Shown one piece after another: positions 47,120 to 58,204 of a DNA stretch of 64,000 nt. Position 1 is the stretch's first letter, and each line of letters begins with the position of its first letter. A program made the position numbers and the translations under genes. The notes beneath the pieces were generated by a model. The model did no database searches, was not told where the DNA came from, and saw only the letters and a program-made list of their open reading frames with translations. Location of the stretch: positions 61,020,253 to 61,084,252 of the forward strand of contig CM043959.1 in assembly GCA_014529385.2 (NCBI GenBank). Direction: 5' to 3'. This stretch comes from Adiantum capillus-veneris (Eukaryota; Streptophyta; Polypodiopsida; Polypodiales; Pteridaceae).

Positions 47120-47930
47120 TCTCTTTTTCCCCACGGAATAGGCATTAGGTTGTACAACTTTTAACAGTACCGTACCTCATAATGGAGGCAAGCATGCAAT
47201 GAGCAAAGTAATCCCTGGAAGAAGGAGCTGCTGTGAAGAGATGATGCACAAGAAGCACAATAAAGAAGCTCTTCTTCATAGTAGTCTACAGAAGCACGAG
47301 CACTCTCGCACTATGCACAACACAAAATGGTGGCTACATCTATAACCATAACTCTTTATCTCTACTCAAAAAGATGACTACATTATGTATATGTATATAT
47401 ATTTGTGTGTACATATATATTTTTTTATGCATGTATGTAGACACTAAGTACGGGAGCATAAAACCCAAAGGTTAGACGCTTCCTCTTCGATACAGTCCTT
47501 TTTTAATTATGGCGTTGTGGTCATTGATCCACTCATGCATGGATTACCGCAATGTACCTTTGGTTTTACCATGGTTGAGACTGTGATGATATCTAAAGAG
47601 GTGCACCTGACCTTTGGTACTACTAGCCTCTACTTAGGTCTACTAGTATGTATATGTATCTACGTGTTTGTGTGCTAATATACTTGTGTACGTTTTTATA
47701 GATGAGCGAGTAAGGGGGAAAACTAAATCTCATATTGATCTTTGTAATATAGATGTCAGACAAGAGACTACCTGGTGGGGATCATCCATATGGCTCTTCT
47801 TTTGGTTGGTTCATGTCCCAGGTGGGCTCCCACTCGCGGGGTGGACATCGCCTCCAGTGGACGCGAGTATTGAGGTGATGAGAACAAGCAAAGAAACAAA
47901 GATTGTTTCTGGCTAGTTAACCCTAAACCA
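46906..47930. other. No gene recognised
   Basis: Contains a (TC)n tract at 47082-47117 and TATATATTTGTGTG-rich sequence at 47385-47430. Confidence 0.4.
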
Positions 47931-48253
47931 TGAGTGTCATAGGTTTATTTTTGTTATTTGTAGGCATGGCCATCCTACACCTACTGTACTCAGGTTCCTC
48001 TACCCATCGTAGATCTAGACCTACATCGGGATATCTCTTTATGAGAGAAGTATCTCCGTTTGACGTAGGATTTGTTTGGCTGCTATTAAGGAGAACCGAG
48101 ACAAGGAAGACTAAGACCGAGAGATGAGAGAGAGCGACCACAACTCCATAACTGCAAACCCCAAAGTGTGTAGAGAATGCACACTGAACACACATATATA
48201 GTGGGGACTCCTAGCTATATATAGCTTAGGGGTTGGAATATATAGCTCCAACA
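47930..48253 (-). repeat. Probable LTR end of a minus-strand retrotransposon (left limit uncertain)
   Basis: On the minus strand it starts TGTTGGAGCTATATATTCC at 48253 and is preceded by the purine tract TTGAGTGGGGG (48254-48264). This looks like a PPT-3' LTR junction. The other LTR edge is not defined. Confidence 0.5.
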
Positions 48254-48264
48254 CCCCCACTCAA
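48254..48264 (-). other. Polypurine tract next to LTR-like terminus
   Basis: Minus strand TTGAGTGGGGG directly before TGTTGGAGC. Confidence 0.55.
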
Positions 48265-48613
48265 ATAGGAGTCCCTAACTGTGGATGGAAAAACCCTTGG
48301 GGGTACAAGGGAAAAACCCACAGCACCATATACATGCACTGTTATATTAACAATTATCAAAGTTTACAAAATTCATTTTTCAAGAGCTACATCACTCCAT
48401 AATATACAATGTGCGCTTTCAAGCATCTTTTAATGATCCTATATATGCAATTGAATTGATGGAAATTCTTCAATATCTTTGAGTAGATTCAATATCTCTG
48501 AGCCATGTACATGCTACTTAACGTGACTTTTATCCTATAAATAACATCAACTCAAGAAACATGTCGAAATATGAAGGTTATAAATAATCACATCGCATTG
48601 TCCTTAGAGACGG

Positions 48614-48670
48614 TTGTTGGAGCTATATATACCAACCCCTACGCTATATATAGCTAGGCATTGGTATATA
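48614..48670 (+). repeat. Inverted copy of the LTR-like terminus
   Basis: TGTTGGAGCTATATATACCA and the following CCCCTACGCTATATATAGC match the minus-strand sequence starting at 48253 for about 48 bp. The two copies face each other across 360 bp. Beyond that the similarity is lost. Confidence 0.65.
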
Positions 48671-48679
48671 TAGCTCAAA

Positions 48680-49380
48680 CAGCTGCTACACTCCGCAACA
48701 GCTTGCGACCTACGGTTTCTCTCTGCAAACCACACCATGGGGAAGTCAGGGAGGGACTCCTTACCTACAGAGCCTCGCATTGATGGCACCTAAGTCTACG
48801 GCCCCTTCTTATCATCCTACTCCCCTTCCACTACAGTGTCCCCCTCCCATCGCATCATAGGGTCCTCCGCCACTATGATCCACTCCTACTTTGCCAGAAC
48901 ACCGTCAATGAGCTTCCTCTAGCAGCACGCATCGACGCTTGTCTCAAGGCAGTGAGCACCGTGAGAGACGAAGCGGCAATGGATTGTGGCTTTGCCTGTT
49001 TTGGTAGTGGTGGGGGAATGGAGTCCCCACTTTCATAGCATACCACCCCCGATGTAGAGGATGAGGATACTAACGCACCCATGCTAGACAAGCATATGTG
49101 CTACTAAAGGGTTAATTATGGCAGCGAGGTGGACTTTGGCACAGCACAAGGCATGGAATTTCAATGCCATCTACAAAATCTTATACATTCAACATATAAG
49201 AATTTTTTTGTAAAGTTTAGAGACCAACTGCCCAATCATGCATGCTATATGGAGGACGCGCTGCTATCTAGATTTCCAAATGTCCCCAATCACAGCAGTG
49301 GTTGGAGGGCTACTTTTTTTTTTTTGAAAAAAAAGAAGTCTAGTGTGCAGCGCGCAGCAGCCAACCAGGTTAGAGAGCCA
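48680..49380. other. No gene recognised
   Basis: Mixed-composition sequence with short frames on both strands that resemble nothing, and a poly-T/A tract at 49315-49334. Confidence 0.35.
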
Positions 49381-49383
49381 GAG

Positions 49384-50384
49384 AGGAGCTATCATGGTGG
49401 GAACATGGCAAATGCGGAGTGCCAGTGGAAAATGCAAGAAAAGAGCAATCAGGCGGCGAGGGGCTCAATCCTACAAACAACAATGACAAACTCCCACGCA
49501 CTATGGCTCAGGAGGCAAGGCAGCATGGAAGGAAAAATATATAAGATTGATTAATTTATAACGTCGATCGATGAGTATAAAGATTGTAGTTGATGATTTA
49601 TGATTGTTATTGCTAGCTTAGGAAAATATCACTCTTACTCGACCAACCAAAGAGATGGTCAAGTATCGGGAGTGACATACAAAATTTGATACTTGGTGAT
49701 GGTTATTCGAGCACAACCACATCTCTCACCAGCAATCCGACGTGGTGATTGGATCACTACAAGCGGTAAGTTTAAACAAGTAATATTGTATCAATTGTTT
49801 TGAGCTGTTCATAATTGCTTAATTTGGTTTGGTGGCAGGAGCTATCGTGGTGGCAACATGGCAGACGCGGAGTGGGAGTGGGCAATGCAAGAGAAGAGTG
49901 ATCAGGCTACGATGAGCTCATGCTACAAAAAACAACGTGAAGCTCGCACTAGACAAACTCCCACACACTATGGACTTGGAGGCAAAGCAGCGTGGAAGGA
50001 CAAATATGTAAGATTGATAAGATTATAACCTAAATCGATGATTATAAAGATTAAAGTTGATGATTTGTTATTGTTATTGCTAACTTAGAAAAATATCACT
50101 CTTTCTCGACCAACCAGAGAGATGGTCAAGTATCGGGAGCGACATACATAATTTGATACTTGTCGATGGTTATTTGAGAACAACCACATCTCTTGTGAGC
50201 AATTTGATGCAGCGCTTGGATCAGTACAAGCGGTAAGTAATTTTGTATCAATTGTTTTGAGCTATTGATAATTGTTTAATTTGTTTTAGGTTTACGTAAA
50301 GTCAGGTTATCAAACGTACATGCCTCTAAATGACGAAAGGAATGATGAGGATTATATAGAAAAATATTTGTCCAAACTTTTGTA
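49384..50384 (+). pseudogene. Tandemly duplicated exon module, unknown protein
   Basis: A segment of about 400 bp (49384-49778) recurs at 49839-50237. In copy 2 an exon is visible: acceptor CAG at 49836-49838, ATG at 49858, 50 codons (MADAEWEWAMQEKSDQ start, AAWKDKY end), donor GT at 50008. A second block in both copies encodes RPTREMVKYRERHT and later residues, with stops in each copy, and ends at a GTAAG donor. A final exon near 50288-50384 encodes a short tail ending EDYIEKYLSKLL and a stop. Copy 1 starts MANAECQWKMQEKSNQAA. The exons look coherent but no copy is open throughout. I do not recognise the family; a transposon origin is possible. Confidence 0.45.
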
Positions 50385-50558
50385 AAGTCCCAACGTGGCA
50401 CAATGTATATACAACTATTTATATTTTATTGTAACTTGTTTAAATAGTTGATTTGTTGCATATTAAATTGTCAAGGTAAAGTAAATTCAATTTCAATTCT
50501 TTGATTTTTTTGTATACTCTTCCAAAAAACAATTGATGTTTCATTGTTTTATGCACGT

Positions 50559-50624
50559 CAAAAATAAAGGAGCTCATTTGGGCCACCCAATTTTGGGTGG
50601 CCCAAATGAGCACCTTTATTTTTG
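50559..50624. repeat. Near-perfect 32-bp hairpin (inverted repeat, 2-bp loop)
   Basis: 50559-50590 and 50593-50624 are reverse complements at 31 of 32 positions, centred on AATTTT. The arm contains TGGGCCACCCAA. Confidence 0.95.
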
Positions 50625-50988
50625 AATGGTCATTTAGCGGCAATAAGCGTCGAAACAAGAGCGACAACAAACACAATAATATTAGCGGGTATATTACCGC
50701 AAGTATTATAGCGTTTATTGCTTCCAAACCACTGCCCCACTTAGAGCCGCGGTTATTGCCGTGTACACAATTTTTTCTCTCTCCATTTTCCTTTGTTTTT
50801 CCACGAAAATACTAACTGTTATAGACTACTCCTCTTATAGTGAGTACTCTGTGACAAGGGTTCACCACAGGCTAATCTTAGCCACTTTCTTGAGGCCTTA
50901 ACCCAGCTTACTAGAAGCAGCTAGTAGGTTAAGTCACTCCTACTTGATAAATATGGTCTTGACCTTCATAGCCAAGATCCAACTAGAA

Positions 50989-51029
<41 letters not shown>

Positions 51030-51325
51030 CCAACCCACCTTGTTTGTTCAATCATTAAATAAGTTATATGTAACAAAGCTGGTTGATTTCAACATTGCAA
51101 AGAATTTGAAAATAATAAACTAGTTAGTCCCCCTAACACATTGGCAAAACATGCTAAAATTATGCAAGTGCTATATTTTGACTCTCTAAAACAAACCTTA
51201 ATGAGGTCGAGAGCTAGACATGCACTTGAATATACATTTGTTTTTGTTACTTTTTTGACGGCATGCATGTGAAGCATTGAAATTTATTAGTAGATCCTTT
51301 CCTTTATGAGTCTCTTGCCTTGTTA
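50625..51325. other. No gene recognised
   Basis: Contains a (TC)n tract at 50993-51024. Confidence 0.4.
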
Positions 51326-51326
51326 A

Positions 51327-51454
51327 GGGATGTTGGCCTAGTGGTTAAGGTGAGGGGCTTTAAGTGTACCCACTATTGTTCAACCCTTGAGACATGTGAG
51401 TGTGGGTCAATGGTCGCAATCCCATAGAACTAGTCAGAGCAAAACAAAAAAAAA
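51327..51454 (+). mobile_element. tRNA-derived SINE or tRNA retropseudogene
   Basis: A polymerase III A box, TGGCCTAGTGG (51334-51344), is followed 34 bp later by a B-box-like GTTCAACCC (51378-51386). The segment ends in an A-rich tail (AAAACAAAAAAAAAG, 51441-51454). The length of about 128 bp fits a short SINE. It does not fold as an intact tRNA by eye. Confidence 0.55.
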
Positions 51455-52212
51455 GATTTTCCTTTTCATTTTATTGTTTTCAAATGGTACTACCTACGAG
51501 CAAGTTCTTTAGTTTATTCATTTGTATCTATAGAGATTCCTCCAAATCCTTGTGCTTCATGGACGTGAGAGCAAGATCACCTATAGAGAGCAAGACTTAA
51601 ACTTCACATGTCAATGATGATAATTATTAAGTGATGGGCTAACCATCCCACACAAATCGCTTTGTGTTGCTGAATGGCACTTCACTCTTTAAAAAAAGAG
51701 TGTTTATCTTGGCATACAATCCCCAACCCAACCCTGCATTCTTTCGGCCTGCTCCCTTGCAATAGACGTGTATTTCTGACCTCGTAGAAATATGGCTACG
51801 CTCCCTTCTCCCACTCCACTGCAGACGCGTCTGCCAACAACCTCGTTGCGATGCACACACACATTTTTCGCCCTTTTCTTTATTCTAGCACAACATTAGT
51901 CCAATATTCGCCTTTGCTTCCTTTTTTTTTCAAAATGGATACGGCATATAACTAAATGTGCACCTTCTCTTTTTTCAGCACAGTATCAGTTCAAGATTCA
52001 CCTTTGTTTTCTTTTTTTCAAAATGGGTACCACATACTGGCAGCTTTTGCATTTCTCTTTTGCCACTTCTCTTACCCTCACAACGGGAATCTGGGATTTG
52101 AACTCTCACTAAATCATGCCTACACTTCATGCTGCTTGGCTAAGCTATCCAGCAAATGCCAATGCTGCAAACCCATGCACCCTTTATTTTTGTTAAACAT
52201 ATATAGGACCAA

Positions 52213-52470
52213 GTGAAACTACAAGAGAAAATTCATAGCATGTGGAAGATGGAGGGAACATCTTCAGGTGCACTAGTGCTTCAAGGGCAATTGAATGAGC
52301 TTCAAACACTGAAAGACAACATGGAGGGAGGAGCATGTGATTTTGAGGTGATGGTAATTGATGCAAGGATCATTGATCTCTCAAGTTCATTGATAGCTCT
52401 TGGAACTGATGCAAACAAGTCAAATATTAGAGACAACCTTGACCTGTATAGAGCTATGCATCAAGATTAA
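52213..52470 (+). CDS. Hypothetical exon, helical protein C-terminus
   Basis: An 85-codon frame ending in TAA. It may extend to 52207, where ATATATAG precedes GACCAAG as a possible splice acceptor. The residues are predicted helical (VLQGQLNELQTLKDNMEGGA, ARIIDLSSSLIALGTDANKS). No family recognised. It lies just before the tandem array and may be the last exon of a gene whose upstream exons I cannot identify. Confidence 0.35.
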   Translation: MKLQEKIHSMWKMEGTSSGALVLQGQLNELQTLKDNMEGGACDFEVMVIDARIIDLSSSLIALGTDANKSNIRDNLDLYRAMHQD

Positions 52471-52679
52471 CCCTTGCATTTAGGTTTTTAAGTGAAATGT
52501 AGGTACCATGTAAACTTTTGGGGCGGTTCATAGAGTTTTGAGAGAGTAGTTGATAAGTACAACTATCAATATTCAACCCTTGACTCTGATTATATTTTAC
52601 ATGAAACTTTCCACAAGTTCCAATGAAGTCTTTTTGGTACCATTAACAAGGCACAAGTAGATAGAACTACTCAAAGTCC

Positions 52680-53140
52680 TTATTTAACAAAAGTACTAAA
52701 TATGTCATGGTACTTTATATAAGTACCAATGGAGCTATATGGATGCTTCACAGAACCTAGGGATGGTAGAAACAAGGTAGAACTCTCAAATTCCACCATG
52801 TGATTGTGATTATATACACTATGGGACTTTTTGTAGCTACCAATGATCCATTGTTGGTGCTTCACATAGCTTATAAAAGGTACAAATAGGTAGAACTCTC
52901 AAAATTCACCATTTGACTGTGATTGAGTAGATCATGGTACTTTTTGTAACTACCAATGCAAGTTTATTGACCAGTGTTTCACAAAGCTTAGTGATGGTGG
53001 TGGAAATCACAAAATTCCACCATTAATTTAGGATTGAAGGTACTTTCTGAAGCTAAATAATATGGTAGCTTTTTATATGGTAGTTTAAATTCAAGGTACA
53101 ATCAATACTTTGAAAGTACATACGCCTTGTTTCTAAAGTA
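52680..53140. repeat. Block A of unit 1: GGTACTTT palindrome-rich sequence
   Basis: Contains ATGGTACTTTATATAAGTACCAAT, whose GGTACTT-TATAT-AAGTACC core is a perfect palindrome at about 52709-52727, and further GGTACTTT words. Counterparts are near 57270 and 60208. Confidence 0.8.
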
Positions 53141-53517
53141 TCATGCATGTGTTTCTACATTGGGAAAGTTATAGGAGTCACTCACAAGCCAAAGTGTTTG
53201 TTCCAGGAAAATGTCTTGCATGTCGTTTAGGTTTTGTGGCTTCCAAAGTAGTGTGTGTGTGTGTGTGTATACACTAGCATGTGGTGATGCATGCAATGCG
53301 CTGTGTTTTGTTGGATGGATTGGGTCAGAGAAAGAATGTGCCAATCCCTCCTATAATCAGAGTATTTTGTAATCGGTAAAGTTGATGCTTGTCCATAATG
53401 TTTAGTTTTCTATTCTCCATGTTTGGCGAGATTAACAGAGTTTGTTAAGAATGCAAAAAGGTCTTTTTGATTGCACAAGCTACAACTCCGGTGGTGTAGT
53501 TTGCAAGTTCCAATCAT

Positions 53518-54480
53518 ATGCCATATGTGGTAACATTACTAGCTGAGGTGCCAAAGCTAAATGTTGATACATCTCCAGACACCCACACCATGGACACAAA
53601 CATGCAATTTGATGATCAGTCAAGTCCAGCTGACGGGGAAGGTTCATCCTTGGCAAGTGACAAAACTCTGGCTTGCGAGGAAGGCTCGCATGTAGAAATC
53701 GACAAAACCCAAGCTACTGAGGTAGAGCCCTCTGAACAAAAAGAAGGTGAACTAGGACAAAAGGAAACTGAATCAATACAAAATATTGATGTTAAGATGA
53801 TAGATTCTATAGCGCAAGAGGGTGTGCATGCAACATGCTTCAATGTGATGCAAATCTAGATTCCCATGTCTTCCTTAGTGATATGGTGAAGAAGTCAAAC
53901 AAGCAAAAGAAACATGCTAATGGTAAGTTGTTTTGGCTACAAGACTTGGATCCCTAGAGGCATTGTTTTTATTGATGTGCCTCTTTATGGTGTAGCTGGA
54001 CAGTCCAAAAAGACGCGAGCATCAGAGATGAACCGCTCAAAGCAGAAATCCAATTAGGCTATGGATGAGAATGATGGTAAGACATCCTTTACTTATGGAT
54101 TGTTCAAGAAAAGCATCTCAACACGTAGAGGAAGTTTATAGGGTCAACCACATTGATAGTTTCATCTCTATAGATCATGTTCATTCTCATTAGCGTATAA
54201 GTCGCTTGGGTTTTGATTTGGGCGGAGATGGAAAAGCGATGAGCAAGGAAGTTCCAAAGTCAGTGCCTCCTTCGAAGAAGTCCCCCAAAAAAAGTACGCC
54301 CCTCCAACATCCCTACAGTATTTCCCACCCCCCCCCCCCCCCCCCAAAGCCTTGTGTTTGCAAGAAACTGTGACATTGAAGACATGTTGCACCTTCACTC
54401 TCTTGTAATGACAAGTATCTTTCTTTTTGAATAAAAATGAGAATTTGATGTTGGCTTCCATTCCTCTATCTCTCACTTTA
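53518..54480 (+). pseudogene. Block B of unit 1: acidic then basic low-complexity exons
   Basis: The first exon frame encodes VPKLNVDTSPDTHTMDTNMQ, SSLASDKTLACEEGSHVEID and an EQKEGELGQKETES stretch. It is homologous to unit 3 at 61186-61400. A one-base shift near 53840 is followed by SHVFLSDMVKKSNKQKKHA. A probable intron (53923-53995, GTAAG...GTAG) leads to GQSKKTRASEMNRSKQKSN. A later exon after about 54220 reads GDGKAMSKEVPKSVPPSKKS, then a C18 tract. Function unknown. Confidence 0.5.
54328..54345. repeat. C homopolymer in block B of unit 1
   Basis: A run of about 18 C. Units 2 and 3 have only four to five C at the same place, so this tract expanded in unit 1. Confidence 0.85.
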
Positions 54481-54536
54481 TTGCAATTGTCACTCTTATT
54501 TTGGTTAATAAGTGCTTAGTCTACTCGTTTTCAATG

Positions 54537-55750
54537 TAAAACCATGTCTTTTATGGAGATACCAAAATAAAAGGGGACTCTCAAATTGCATGTCGAAGAA
54601 ATAATAATCATCATAGATTCACCACCCTATATTCTAGAAACCACTACGTTGCTGCCATTTGATATCCCCTCATGACCATCATTAATGTAAAACCATGTCT
54701 TTTATAGAGATACCAAAAAAAAGCGGACTCTCAAACTACTTGTCAAAGAAATGATAATGATTAGAGATCCACTGCCCTATATTCATTTTCAATGTAAAAC
54801 CATGCCTTTTATAGAGATACCCAAAGAAAAGGGGACTCTCAAATTTCTTATTGAAGAAATAATAATCATCATAGATCCACCACCCTATATTCCAGAAACC
54901 ATCACATCGCTCCCATTTGATATCCCCTCACGACCAACATTAGTGTTTGATCTTAATGGTGTCCTCTGTGCTTCATGGATTGAAGATCTAGAAAGTATTG
55001 TGTTCCACTTTATCAACAAAAGGGGGACAAATTTTCTTGAGGCTATAAAGTATTTCTGCTATATGTATGATTTGTGCATGCCCACAGAGTGGGAATGTTG
55101 TTTTCAAGTACCTCTACATCCCGAAGGATGCACAACAGTTCTTAGCTTGGGCTGTGGATTGGGCAAATATTTACGTTTGGAGTCTAGCAATGCTAAATAG
55201 AGTGAACAAAATAATCAAGGCATCTTTTGGGAGGCTTTGTGACTACTTCAATGGATGGGCTAGACAACAGTTGTATGATGTAGCCACTTTCAAAATGGTA
55301 GGTGGAAAACCAGTTTTTTCAAGAATCTGTGGAATTCTCTAAAACTGGTTCTGTGATATGGTACGATAAATGTGTTGTTACAAGTTTTCCTGAGGCTATG
55401 AAGTATTTTTGCTATATGTATGATTTGTGCATGCCCACAGAGCGGGAATTGTTGTTTTTCAAGTACCTCTACATCTGCAAGGATGCACAACAGTTCTTAG
55501 CTTGGGTTGTGGATTGGGAAAATATTTACGTCTAGAGTTTAGCAATGCTGGACAGAGTGAACAAAATAATCAAGGCATATTTTGGGAGCTTTGTGACTAC
55601 TTCAACGGATGGGCTAGAAAACAGTTGTATGATGTAGCCACATCAAAATGGTAGGTGGAAAACCAGTTTTTTCAAGAATCTGTGGAATAATCTAAAGCTA
55701 GTTCCGTGATACGGTACGATAAATGTAATGTTGATCAACAACAGTATTTA
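54537..55750 (+). pseudogene. Block C of unit 1: FCP1/NIF-like HAD domain reading frame
   Basis: Three tandem copies of a 105-150 bp segment encoding FIEIPKEKGTLK and EEIIIIIDPPPYI (54548, 54698, 54805) lead into RPTLVFDLNGVLCASW at 54931-54978. DLNGVL is the DxDx(T/V)-type motif region of FCP1/NIF-like HAD proteins; plant relatives with DLNGLL are known. A single-base shift near 55090 breaks the frame. The second frame gives KDAQQFLAWAVDWANIYVWS (the FL-W...V-W-S strand of such domains). The last part, KPVFFKNLWN-like with NVLLIN, matches the KPVFFKxL...LLIDDS region but lacks the Asp pair. A 353-bp tandem duplication (55041 and 55394) repeats part of the domain. Family assignment is moderately sure; this copy is a pseudogene. 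Confidence 0.55.
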
Positions 55751-56274
55751 TAAATGCCATTATAATCCTCTTGGTTCTTACATCATTGTACCTGGCCTCT
55801 GCAAGAGGGCTGAAAAATGCAAGCACCTTCAAGGGCTTCACCACATAAAAGACGCATCTTGGTGCCTTTTATAGAGAAAGAGAGGGTCTCGCACACTTTA
55901 CCAACATCAAAACACTATTGCATGTGCCTTATATGCTTGTTGAAAATCAACACTCTGATATCATGTGAGAAGTGGTAGTGGGAGACAGAGAAACACACCA
56001 CACATGGACTATAGAAAGAGAAACGTAAGAATTGGGATTTAGGGTACATTTGTGACTAGATGTCTATGGAGGAGTCGAGTACAACAACAGTAATTGCAGC
56101 AAAATAACTATTTATTAGGCTCAAAGATACAAAGACCTACAACATCGTTGGAATTTTGTTGTACACATTTTCATAAACCTCTAGAGATAATATGAACTTA
56201 TGTGGCTCACCATACAAGGGTTCCAAAGGTATCTTGATGGATCAGACCAAGTGCCATGCCAACAACACTTTTGG

Positions 56275-56720
56275 CTAGTTAGGAGGTATGTAATAAACAG
56301 CCTTGGTACCATCAACTAGTTCATAGAAGTAGCCCTCAACCAAATAGGAATTTGGAGAAATGCAAGCGTCCCAAGAATCTTTTAGAGTTCGTGTTGTTTT
56401 ATATTTCTCCTTTGAGCACCTCAAGAGGTAAAAGTCTTCGCTATCTTTTTTTGTAGTCGTGGCAAAGCTGTCACCTACACGCAAAGCATCACTGACTGCA
56501 TCATGATGTCCATCATACATAGGCAAATTTGATCCTTCATTGGAACTTCACTAATCACTTTATTCCTCATTGTTTTCGAAGGGTTTGATAGTGGTATAGT
56601 GCCAGGTTTTGACATATCTGTTGTTAAGGCATTGCCTCCAACGTTGTCAAGAAGTTTACGATCTTGCCAAGAAAGCACCGGGCCTGTTGCTGTGAGAATT
56701 TGTGCAATAAATCATAGTTT
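56275..56720 (-). pseudogene. Block D of unit 1: ORF of unknown family
   Basis: An 83-residue frame (56526-56275) contains SDALRVGDSFA, DFYLLRCSKEKYKTT and ISPNSYLVEGYFYELVDG. It is homologous to unit 2 (about 76% identical over 71 aligned residues by eye). Upstream, in other frames, WHYTTIKPFENNEE is readable, so more coding sequence preceded it. It is convergent with block C. No family recognised. Confidence 0.5.
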
Positions 56721-57023
56721 TGGTTTTAGGCCTAGTTTCCATGGGCAATACACCTTTATATTAAAGACAAATCCACTTATATCATAGTTTGTGAGCTTTA
56801 TGCATATTTTGTCGGAATAGCATTACGAATGAGGACTTTGGAGAAAATTGATTAATTTGGGTATCCATAGTTGGACCCTCCAAACAATCTCTCACATACC
56901 CTCTCCCACCCCCTCTAGCAAATCCCCCCACTCCGACACCTTGAGAATACCAGCCTTTAGGGTCTTTTAACAGGCAAAAACTACAAATACTTGACTAGAA
57001 TTATAAGTCACCTTGAAGAAAAC

Positions 57024-57148
<125 letters not shown>

Positions 57149-57589
57149 AGTTATGACAGATTCCATGAAGTCTAGAGTTAGTGCCAATGGAGTCTTCTTG
57201 GTATCGTTAACAAGGCACAAGTAGATAGAACTATTGAACCTCCGTATTGAACAGTTAGTAAATATGTCATGGTACTTTACATAAGTACCAATGGAGCTAT
57301 ATGGGTGCTTCATTCTCTCAAATTCCACCATGTGATTGTGATTATATACACTATCGTACTTTTTATAGCTACCAATGAGGCATTATTGGTGCTTCACAGA
57401 GCTTATAAATGGTAGCAAATAGGTGGAACTCTCAAAATCCACCATTTGAATGTGATTGAGTAGATCATGGTACTTTTTGTAACTATCAATGCAAGTTTAT
57501 TGACCAGTACTTTACAAAGCTTAGTGATGGTGGTGGAAATCACAAAAGTCTACCATTAAACTAGGATTAAAGGTACTTTTTGAAGAAGT

Positions 57590-58140
57590 CAAAGAAGCAA
57601 AAGAAACATGCTGATGCTAAGTTGTTTTGGCTACAGGAGTTGGCTCCTTATAGGCATCGAATGATTTTTATTGATGTGCCTCTTTATGGTGCAGCAGGAC
57701 AGAAAGATGCAAGCATAAGAGATGAACCACTCAAAGCACCAATCTAATGAGGCTAAGGATGAGAATGATGGTGAGACATCCTTTACTCATGTATTGTTCA
57801 AGAAAAGCATCTCAACATGTAGAGGAAGTTTGTAGGATCAACTTCATTGATAATTTCATCTCTATAGATCATGTTCATGCTCATTAGCATATAAGTCGCT
57901 TGGGTTTTTATTTTAGGCGGAGATGGAAAAGCGATGAGCGAGGAAGTTCCAAAGTCACCGCCTCCTTTGAAGAAATCCCCCAATAAAAGGTCTCCGCTCC
58001 AACACCCCTATAGTATTTCCCACACCCCCAAGCCTCGTGTTTGCTAGAAACTGTGACATTAAGTACATGTTGTGCCTTCTCTCTCTTGTAATGACAAGTA
58101 TCTTTGATTCTTTCATTTTGAATAAAAGTGAGAGTTTTAT
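57590..58140 (+). pseudogene. Block B of unit 2, 5' truncated
   Basis: It begins inside the KKSKKQKKHA-like exon; the acidic exon and about 1 kb present in units 1 and 3 are deleted, joining block A directly to this point. The proline/lysine exon near 57920-58030 is retained (EEVPKSPPPLKKSPNKR-like). Confidence 0.5.
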
Positions 58141-58204
58141 GTTGGCCTTCATTCCTCTATCTCTCACTTTATTGCAATTGTCACTCTTATTTTGGTTAAT
58201 AAGT

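Noticed and set aside
51334-51410. Functional tRNA gene
   Set aside because: A and B boxes are present but no cloverleaf with matching acceptor stem is apparent; the A-rich tail fits a SINE or retropseudogene better.
52680-52865. 61-codon minus-strand frame that recurs at 60183-60410
   Set aside because: It lies in the GTAC-rich repeat block; recurrence follows from the unit duplication and the protein has no recognisable features.
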